From Streptomyces griseocarneus (GTDB lineage Bacteria; Actinomycetota; Actinomycetes; Streptomycetales; Streptomycetaceae), in the NCBI RefSeq assembly GCF_014655595.1, contig NZ_BNBL01000003.1, positions 541,738-605,737 of the forward strand: DNA of 64,000 nt, in the 5' to 3' direction. The translations under genes and the position numbers were made by a program. Of the stretch, positions 58,474 through 64,000 are shown piece after piece (position 1 is the stretch's first letter; every line of letters starts with the position of its first letter). Under the pieces are notes generated by a model, which saw only the letters and a program-made list of their open reading frames with translations, ran no database searches and was not told the DNA's origin.

Positions 58474-59091
58474 ATGGCCGAACTTCTCGCCGTCGCCCTC
58501 ATCACCGTCCTGGCCGTCATCAGTCCCGGCGCGGACTTCGCGATGACCGTCCGCAACAGTTATTTGTACGGGCGCGCTCCGGGGCTTTTCTCGGCCGTGG
58601 GAATCTCGCTCGGCGTGCTGGTGCACGTGACGTACACGATTCTGGGCGTGGGGCTGCTGATAGCCCATTCACCGTCCGTGTTCACCGTCATCAAACTGGT
58701 CGGCGCCGGATATCTCGTCTACGTCGGCGTGAAGACGTTCGCGCAGCGCACGAAGCTGGACATCGACCTTTCCGACGGCCCGGCGATCTCCCGCTCCCAG
58801 GCGCTGCGGACCGGCTTCCTGACGAATGCGCTCAACCCGAAGACGACCCTCTTCGTGCTCAGCACCTTCACCCAGGTCATTCACCAGGACACGCCGCTGT
58901 GGCGTCAGATCGGCTACGGACTGTTCATGTCCTTCGCCCACCTGGTCTGGTTCGCGATGGCGGCGCTCTTCTTCTCGAACGACCGGCTGCGGGCGAAGAT
59001 GCTGCGCAGCCAGGTCGTCCTGAACAGGGTGATCGGCTCGGTTCTCGTCGGCCTCGGGGTGGCGCTGGCGCTCACGCCGACCACGCAGTGA
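58474..59091 (+). CDS. LysE/RhtB family amino-acid exporter
   Basis: The 205-residue membrane protein has six predicted helices and the family signature near the start (LAVISPGADFAMTVRNSYLYGRAPGL in parts), then AGYLVYVGVKTF and FLTNALNPKTTLFVLSTFTQ. LysE/RhtB proteins export amino acids such as lysine, homoserine or hydroxylated derivatives. Upstream AGGAATC is a weak ribosome site. Together with the dioxygenase it suggests that a modified amino acid is made and secreted. It converges with the YbaK gene, 3 bases apart. Confidence 0.9.
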   Translation: MAELLAVALITVLAVISPGADFAMTVRNSYLYGRAPGLFSAVGISLGVLVHVTYTILGVGLLIAHSPSVFTVIKLVGAGYLVYVGVKTFAQRTKLDIDLSDGPAISRSQALRTGFLTNALNPKTTLFVLSTFTQVIHQDTPLWRQIGYGLFMSFAHLVWFAMAALFFSNDRLRAKMLRSQVVLNRVIGSVLVGLGVALALTPTTQ

Positions 59092-59094
59092 GGG

Positions 59095-59583
59095 TCACCC
59101 CGCGGCGATGGCCTCGACGCGCGGCTTCGCGACGCTGACGTAGTCGGCGGTGGAGAGGGCGAGGGAGCGGTCGAGGCGAGCGGCGTTGAAGAAGAACTCG
59201 GGGTGCCCGAGCAGCGCCGGATCGACGATGAGCTCCAGCTCGGGGTCGAAGGAGAACGGCAGGATCGTTCCGCTCGCGCAGCCCGAGAGCTGCTCGGCGA
59301 CGTCCTGCGAGGCGAACCCCGCGTAGGTCCCGCCGAGCAGGCCCTTGACCGCGGCGAGGTCGACGCGCTGGTGGCCGGACACCACGGCGAGCACGTGGCG
59401 CTTGGTCTTCTTGCCCAACTTCACCATGATGACGATGCACTTGGCGGCCTGCTCCAGGTCGTGCCCGCGCAGCCGGCTCACGGCCTCGGTGGCGCCCTCG
59501 GCCTCGTGATCGATCGTCCGGTACGCGGCACCGTGCTCGTCGAGCAGGGCGATCAGCTTCTCGTACGTCTCGTCCGAGCTCAT
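59095..59583 (-). CDS. YbaK/EbsC family aminoacyl-tRNA deacylase
   Basis: The 162-residue protein has the YbaK fold with the conserved Lys in QAAKCIVIMVKLGKK and the SGCASGTILPFSF motif (G-x-x-x-G-x-x-P-F). Family members hydrolyse mis-charged tRNAs such as Cys-tRNA(Pro), or edit tRNA carrying non-protein amino acids. Its position opposite the dioxygenase-exporter pair suggests, without proof, that it protects translation from a hydroxylated product. ATG at 59583; it has no obvious ribosome site (AAGGACTTGG-like sequence is 10 bases upstream). Confidence 0.88.
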   Translation of the reverse strand: MSSDETYEKLIALLDEHGAAYRTIDHEAEGATEAVSRLRGHDLEQAAKCIVIMVKLGKKTKRHVLAVVSGHQRVDLAAVKGLLGGTYAGFASQDVAEQLSGCASGTILPFSFDPELELIVDPALLGHPEFFFNAARLDRSLALSTADYVSVAKPRVEAIAAG

Positions 59584-59637
59584 GTGACCACCAAGTCCTC
59601 ACTGTGGAACGGCTGATACGAAGAAGCTTCAGTGTGC

Positions 59638-59811
59638 ATGAGTATGCCAGAGGGGGTTTCGGCACCCACCGGCGTCGGCCATTCGTATGACCCGGCCATG
59701 GGCACCCCTCGGAAGCCGCCCGGTGCGCCCCCACGCGGACGGCCCACTCATACATACGGGCGGTTTATGGGCCTCCGCGCGCTGCGCAGCCTTCCTCAGA
59801 TCACCCCATAA
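59638..59811 (+). CDS. Doubtful 57-residue ORF ahead of the second importer
   Basis: The ORF runs from ATG 59638 to TAA 59809-59811 and starts MSMPEGVSAPTGVGHSYDPA. It is Pro/Gly/Arg-rich and has no ribosome site; third-position GC is lower than in true genes here. It may be a leader peptide, a conserved small gene or noise. The 276-base gap around it otherwise holds only the motifs at 59800-59839. Confidence 0.3.
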   Translation: MSMPEGVSAPTGVGHSYDPAMGTPRKPPGAPPRGRPTHTYGRFMGLRALRSLPQITP

Positions 59812-59839
59812 GGTGTGATTTGGGTCTACGTCAGACCCA
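59800..59839 (+). promoter_or_regulatory. Near-palindrome and hairpin ahead of the second importer
   Basis: ATCACCCC-ATAA-GGTGTGAT (59800-59819) is an 8-bp arm repeat with one mismatch. Adjacent TGGGTCT-ACGTC-AGACCCA (59821-59839) is a perfect 7-bp hairpin. Both lie less than 60 bases before the binding-protein start, so they may be an operator and a 5'-leader structure. Confidence 0.45.
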
Positions 59840-59859
59840 CGGCACGAGGAGGGCACCCC

Positions 59860-61506
59860 ATGCGCGGAGGCACGCGCGCCCGCACCCGATCGCGGGTCAG
59901 GTCCGGTCTGGCCGTCGGGGCGGCCGGGGCCGCGCTGGTGTGTGCCGCCGGGTGCGGTGGAGGGGGGTCGGCCACCGGGGACGGCACCGTGCGCTCCTCC
60001 TGGGGCGACCCGCAGAGCCCGCTCGAGCCCGCCAACACCAACGAGGTCCAGGGCGGCAAGGTCCTCACGATGATCTTCCGGGGGCTCAAGCAGTACGACC
60101 CGAAGACCGGCGAGGCCAAGAACATGCTCGCCGAGAAGATCGAGAGCCCCGACCAGCAGAACTTCACCATCACCGTCAAGGACGGCTGGACCTTCAGCAA
60201 CGGCGAGAAGGTCACCGCGAAGTCCTTCGTCGACGCGTGGAACTACGCGGCCCTGACCGACAACAGGCAGAAGAACGCCCCCTTCTTCCAGGACATCGAC
60301 GGCTACGGCAAGGTCCACCCGGCGAGCGGCTCCGCCACCGCCAAGACCCTCTCCGGCCTGGCCGTGAAGGACGAGCACACCTTCACCGTCAAGCTGCGCA
60401 CCAAGTTCTCCACCTGGCCGGACACCCTCGGCTACGCCGCCTTCGCCCCGCTGCCCAGGGCGTTCTTCGACGACCACGCGGCCTGGCTGAAGCGGCCGGT
60501 CGGCAACGGGCCGTACCTGGTCGACTCGTACACCAGGGGCTCGCAGATGCGGCTGTCGAAGTGGAACGACTACCCCGGCGAGGACAAGGCCCGCAACAGC
60601 GGCGTGGAGCTGCGGGTCTACACCGACAACAACACCGCCTACACCGACCTGCAGGCCGGGAACCTCGACCTCGTCGACGACATTCCCAGCGCCCAGCTGA
60701 AGAACGTCAGGACCGACCTCGGCGACCGCTACATCAACCAGCCCGCCGGGATCATCCAGACCGTCGTCTTCCCCATGTACGACCCGACCTGGTCCAAGGC
60801 CGGGATGGAGAAGGTCCGGCGGGGCCTGTCCATGGCCGTCAACCGCGATCAGATCACCGAACAGATCTACCGCAGGACCCGCACCCCGGCCACGGACTGG
60901 ACGTCGCCGGTGCTCGGCGAGAAGGGCGGCTACAAGGCCGGGCTGTGCGGGGCCGTCTGCACGTACGACCCGGGCGAGGCCAGGCGGCTGATCCAGGAGG
61001 GCGGCGGGCTGCCCGGCGGCAAGGTCACCATCACCTCGAACGTCGACACCGGATCGCACCGGCTGTGGATGGACGCCGTCTGCAACAGCATCAACAACGC
61101 GCTGGGCGACGACAAGGCGTGCACGGTCAACCCGGTCGGCACCTTCGCCGACTTCCGCAACCAAGTCACCGACCAGCGCATGACCAGCATGTTCCGCTCG
61201 GGCTGGCAGATGGACTACCCGCTGGTCCAGAACTTCCTGCAGCCGCTCTACTACACGGGCGCCTCGTCGAACTTCGGGAAGTTCAGCGACCCGCAGTTCG
61301 ACAAGCTCGTCGACGAGGCCAACGCCGAGTCGGACACGGCGAAGGCGGTCGCCACGTTCCAGGAGGCCGAGAAGATCCTCGCCGAGCAGATGCCGGCCAT
61401 CCCGCTCTGGTACCAGAACGGCAGCGCCGGCTACTCCGAGAACATCGCGGACGTCGAGCTCAACCCCTTCAGCGTGCCCGTCTACGAACGGATCACCGTC
61501 AAGTAG
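59860..61506 (+). CDS. Oligopeptide-binding lipoprotein, second importer
   Basis: The 548-residue family-5 binding protein has a lipoprotein signal (basic N-terminus, then ALVCAAGCGGG). The mature region shows SWGDPQSPLEPANTNEVQGGKVLTMIF, TITVKDGWTFSNGEKVTAKSFVDAWNY and a tail with YQNGSAGYSENIADV, typical of OppA/DppA-type proteins and somewhat different from the two others in this window. ATG at 59860 with GAGGAGGG upstream is the start; the longer frame back to 59815 lacks a signal peptide. It heads a five-gene operon. Confidence 0.92.
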   Translation: MRGGTRARTRSRVRSGLAVGAAGAALVCAAGCGGGGSATGDGTVRSSWGDPQSPLEPANTNEVQGGKVLTMIFRGLKQYDPKTGEAKNMLAEKIESPDQQNFTITVKDGWTFSNGEKVTAKSFVDAWNYAALTDNRQKNAPFFQDIDGYGKVHPASGSATAKTLSGLAVKDEHTFTVKLRTKFSTWPDTLGYAAFAPLPRAFFDDHAAWLKRPVGNGPYLVDSYTRGSQMRLSKWNDYPGEDKARNSGVELRVYTDNNTAYTDLQAGNLDLVDDIPSAQLKNVRTDLGDRYINQPAGIIQTVVFPMYDPTWSKAGMEKVRRGLSMAVNRDQITEQIYRRTRTPATDWTSPVLGEKGGYKAGLCGAVCTYDPGEARRLIQEGGGLPGGKVTITSNVDTGSHRLWMDAVCNSINNALGDDKACTVNPVGTFADFRNQVTDQRMTSMFRSGWQMDYPLVQNFLQPLYYTGASSNFGKFSDPQFDKLVDEANAESDTAKAVATFQEAEKILAEQMPAIPLWYQNGSAGYSENIADVELNPFSVPVYERITVK

Positions 61507-61571
61507 CCCCCGTGAGGCCCTGTCAGGCACGTCAGGCACGCGCGTACGCACCGGAAAGGCCCTGGTCGTCA

Positions 61572-62495
61572 ATGGGACGGTATGTGATCCGGCGGCTGCT
61601 CCAGATGATCCCCGTGTTCATCGGCAGCACCTTCCTGATCTTCTTCATGGTCTACGCCCTGGGCGACCCCGTCGCCGCCCTCTTCGGCGACAAGGCACCC
61701 GACCCGGCGACCGCCGCGCGCATCCGCAAGGACCTCTACCTCGACGCGCCGCTGTGGAAGCAATACCTGCACTACATGGGCCAGATCCTCACCGGGAACT
61801 TCGGCACCGCCTTCAACGGCCAGGACGTCCTCGAGCTGATGGCCGACGCCTTCCCCGTGACGCTGCGCCTGACGATCGTGGCGATCCTCTTCGAGATCGT
61901 CATCGGCATCGGCCTCGGCCTCCTCAGCGGGCTGCGCCGCGGCCGCTCCGTGGACACCTCCGTCCTGCTGCTCACCCTGGTCGTCGTCTCCATCCCGACC
62001 TTCGTCACCGGCTACGTGCTGCAGTACCTCTTCGGCGTGAAGTGGGCGGTGGTCTCCCCGTCCGTGTCCCCCGCCGCGCCCGTCGACGAGCTGCTCCTGC
62101 CGGGCGTGGTGCTGGCCCTGACCTCGCTGGCCTACGTCACCCGGCTGACCCGTACGTCCATCGCCGAGAACTCCCGCGCCGACTACCTCCGCACCGCCGT
62201 CGCCAAGGGCCTGCCCCGGCACCGCGTCGTCACCCGGCACCTGCTGCGCAACTCCCTCATCCCGGTCGTCACCTTCATCGGCACCGACATCGGGGCGCTG
62301 ATGGGCGGGGCCATCGTCACCGAGCGGATCTTCAACATCCACGGCGTCGGCTACCAGCTCTACCAGGGCATCCTGCGGCAGAACTCGCCGACCGTCGTCG
62401 GCTTCGTGACCGTCCTGGTCATCGTCTTCCTGGTGGCGAACCTGCTCGTCGACCTCCTCTACGCCGTGCTCGACCCGAGGATCCGCTATGCCTGA
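61572..62495 (+). CDS. Oligopeptide ABC permease (DppB type)
   Basis: The 307-residue permease begins GRYVIRRLLQMIPVFIGSTFL, with six membrane segments, the short DppB periplasmic loop and the EAA motif TAVAKGLPRHRVVTRHLLRNSL. Its stop overlaps the next start by 8 bases. It is the first channel subunit of the second importer. Confidence 0.93.
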   Translation: MGRYVIRRLLQMIPVFIGSTFLIFFMVYALGDPVAALFGDKAPDPATAARIRKDLYLDAPLWKQYLHYMGQILTGNFGTAFNGQDVLELMADAFPVTLRLTIVAILFEIVIGIGLGLLSGLRRGRSVDTSVLLLTLVVVSIPTFVTGYVLQYLFGVKWAVVSPSVSPAAPVDELLLPGVVLALTSLAYVTRLTRTSIAENSRADYLRTAVAKGLPRHRVVTRHLLRNSLIPVVTFIGTDIGALMGGAIVTERIFNIHGVGYQLYQGILRQNSPTVVGFVTVLVIVFLVANLLVDLLYAVLDPRIRYA

Positions 62496-63462
62496 GCCCG
62501 ATCCCCTCGACCCCAAGGAAACGATCACGCCGGCGGGCGGCGGGGCGATGACCCTCGCCACCAGCGACGCCCAAACGCTCGAAGGGGGCCCGATCCCCGG
62601 CGGGACGAGGAGCGGCAAGGCCCGCAGCCTGTGGTCCGACGCCTGGCACGACCTGTGCCGCAACCCCGTCTTCGTCGTCTCCGCGCTCGTCATCGTCTTC
62701 CTGGTCGTCATCGCGATCCGGCCCTCCCTGATCGCGAGCGGCAACCCCCTCAGCTGCGACCTGGCCAAGGCCCAGGAGGGCTCCCAGCCCGGCCACCCCT
62801 TCGGCTTCGACGCCCAGGGCTGCGACGTCTACACCCGTACGGTCCACGGGGCCCGGGCCTCGATCACCGTCGGCGTCTGCGCCACGGCCGGGGCCGCGCT
62901 GCTGGGCGGCGTGCTGGGCGGGCTCGCGGGCTTCTCCGGCGGCTGGTGGGACGGGCTGCTCTCGCGGCTGGCCGACGTCTTCTTCGGCATCCCGATCATC
63001 CTGGGCGGGCTGGTGTTCCTGTCGGTGGTCACCGGCGGGTCCGTCTGGCCGGTGGTCGGCTTCATCGTGCTGCTGGGGTGGCCGCAGATCTCCCGCATCG
63101 CCCGCGGCTCGGTCGTCAGCGCCAGGCAGCACGACTACGTGCAGGCGGCGCGGGCGCTCGGCGCCGGCAACACCCGGCTGCTGCTGCGGCACATCGCCCC
63201 CAACGCGGTGGCCCCGGTGATCGTCGTGGCGACCATCGCCCTCGGTACGTACATCGCGCTGGAGGCGACGCTGTCGTTCCTGGGCGTCGGGCTCAAGCCG
63301 CCCACCGTCTCCTGGGGGATCGACATCTCCAACGCCTCGAGCCAGATCCGCAACGCCCCGCACATGCTGCTGTGGCCGGCGGGCGCGCTGAGCGTCACGG
63401 TGCTCGCGTTCATCATGCTCGGCGACGCGGTGCGCGACGCCCTCGACCCCAAGCTGCGCTGA
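62488..63462 (+). CDS. Oligopeptide ABC permease (DppC type)
   Basis: The 324-residue permease has a long cytoplasmic N-terminus, the DppC loop (GHPFGFDAQGCDVYTRTVHGAR) and the EAA loop YVQAARALGAGNTRLLLRHIAPNAV. It overlaps the DppB gene, so both channel subunits are made together. The family resemblance to the partial permease at the left window edge is clear. Confidence 0.93.
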   Translation: MPEPDPLDPKETITPAGGGAMTLATSDAQTLEGGPIPGGTRSGKARSLWSDAWHDLCRNPVFVVSALVIVFLVVIAIRPSLIASGNPLSCDLAKAQEGSQPGHPFGFDAQGCDVYTRTVHGARASITVGVCATAGAALLGGVLGGLAGFSGGWWDGLLSRLADVFFGIPIILGGLVFLSVVTGGSVWPVVGFIVLLGWPQISRIARGSVVSARQHDYVQAARALGAGNTRLLLRHIAPNAVAPVIVVATIALGTYIALEATLSFLGVGLKPPTVSWGIDISNASSQIRNAPHMLLWPAGALSVTVLAFIMLGDAVRDALDPKLR

Positions 63463-63474
63463 GGAGCCCGACAG

Positions 63475-64000
63475 ATGGAGCAGCCGGCGACACTCCTGGA
63501 CGTACGCGACCTGCACGTCGAATTCCGCACCCGGGACGGGGTGGCCAAGGCCGTCAACGGCGTCAGCTACTCCGTGGCCGCCGGCGAGACCCTCGCCGTG
63601 CTGGGCGAGTCCGGTTCCGGCAAGTCCGTGACCGCGCAGGCCATCATGGGCATCCTCGACACGCCGCCCGGCTTCGTCACCGGCGGCGAGGTGCTCTTCC
63701 GGGGCAAGGACCTGCTCACCATGGGCGAGGAGCACCGCCGCCGGGTGCGCGGCGCGAAGGTCGCCATGATCTTCCAGGACGCGCTGTCGTCGCTGAACCC
63801 CGTGATGACGGTGGGCGCGCAGCTCGGCGAGATGTACGAGGTCCATCAGGGGATGACCCGCAAGGACGCCCGCGCGCGGGCCGTGCAGCTGATGGACCGG
63901 GTGCGCATCCCGGCGGCCAAGGAACGGGCGCGGGACTATCCGCACCAGTTCTCGGGCGGCATGCGGCAGCGCATCATGATCGCGATGGCGCTGGCGCTGG
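63475..64000 (+). CDS. Oligopeptide ABC ATPase (OppD type), cut by right edge
   Basis: The first 175 codons are present: Walker [27 protein letters not shown] and the signature [15 protein letters not shown], ending just before Walker B. ATG at 63475 has GAGGAGCC upstream. A partner ATPase is expected beyond the window. Confidence 0.93.
   Translation, partial: MEQPATLLDVRDLHVEFRTRDGVAKAVNGVSYSVAAGETLAVLGESGSGKSVTAQAIMGILDTPPGFVTGGEVLFRGKDLLTMGEEHRRRVRGAKVAMIFQDALSSLNPVMTVGAQLGEMYEVHQGMTRKDARARAVQLMDRVRIPAAKERARDYPHQFSGGMRQRIMIAMALAL

Noticed and set aside
1..64000. tRNA, rRNA, transposase, integrase, attachment sites, phage or plasmid genes
   Set aside because: I read both strands for cloverleaf-like 3' CCA ends, transposase DDE motifs and terminal repeats and found none that I could support.

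Overview
The window is about 72% GC, has almost every third codon position G or C, carries many GTG starts, and encodes families typical of actinobacteria (mycothiol synthesis, DUF3107/DUF3117/DUF3152, Streptomyces-type small proteins). It reads as a chromosomal segment of a Streptomyces or a close relative. There is no tRNA, rRNA, CRISPR array, insertion sequence or phage gene that I can see. About 58 protein genes are supported, on both strands, with many short operons closed by strong GC-rich hairpins.

Layout. (1) 1-2571: the end of a minus-strand oligopeptide ABC operon (binding lipoprotein, then the first part of a permease), preceded by a candidate 30-codon leader peptide. (2) 2572-10651: a block matching the M. 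tuberculosis Rv3207c-Rv3211 order (DUF3152 protease-like protein, TetR regulator, DUF3107, small membrane protein, ferritin-like protein, DEAD-box helicase), with an alpha/beta hydrolase and a small acidic protein inside it. (3) 10735-20921: hydrolase, VOC protein, NYN-domain protein, a 50-residue conserved small protein, MarC, PHP phosphoesterase, DUF6758, SUFU-domain protein, CorA with a long leader, EamA exporter, lipoprotein. (4) 21149-38819: a block matching M. tuberculosis Rv1177-Rv1239c in content and order: MgtE-like/CBS protein, DUF1003, Mrp, TatB, HtrA, anti-sigma factor, ECF sigma factor, O-methyltransferase, DUF3117, enoyl-CoA hydratase, Tag, DivIVA-like, FolP2, LOG protein, DapE, DapC, ferredoxin. 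(5) 38934-49133: GNAT, SirB1-like protein, a four-gene two-component plus ABC-2 transporter operon, a large peptidoglycan-binding membrane protein, DUF6113 and mycothiol deacetylase MshB. (6) 49134-64000: an S9 peptidase, a five-gene oligopeptide importer in the bldKA-KE order, a small accessory cassette (2-oxoglutarate/Fe dioxygenase, LysE-type exporter, YbaK-type tRNA deacylase), and a second five-gene oligopeptide importer that runs off the right edge.

How parts work together. The sigma/anti-sigma/HtrA/TatB group is an envelope-stress module, and an ECF-type promoter motif upstream of the sigma gene suggests autoregulation. DapC and DapE serve diaminopimelate/lysine synthesis. The S9 peptidase next to a BldK-type importer suggests uptake and cytosolic trimming of peptides, which in Streptomyces is tied to aerial growth signalling. 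The most interesting accessory feature is the dioxygenase-LysE-YbaK cassette between two peptide importers. My inference is a free amino-acid hydroxylation and export module, with a possible tRNA-editing safeguard, controlled by a perfect 16-bp palindrome at its promoter.

At least ten genes lack a Shine-Dalgarno sequence and instead have a TANNNT box ending 6-7 bases before the start codon, the pattern of leaderless transcripts. Two genes appear to use rare start codons (ATT or CTG).
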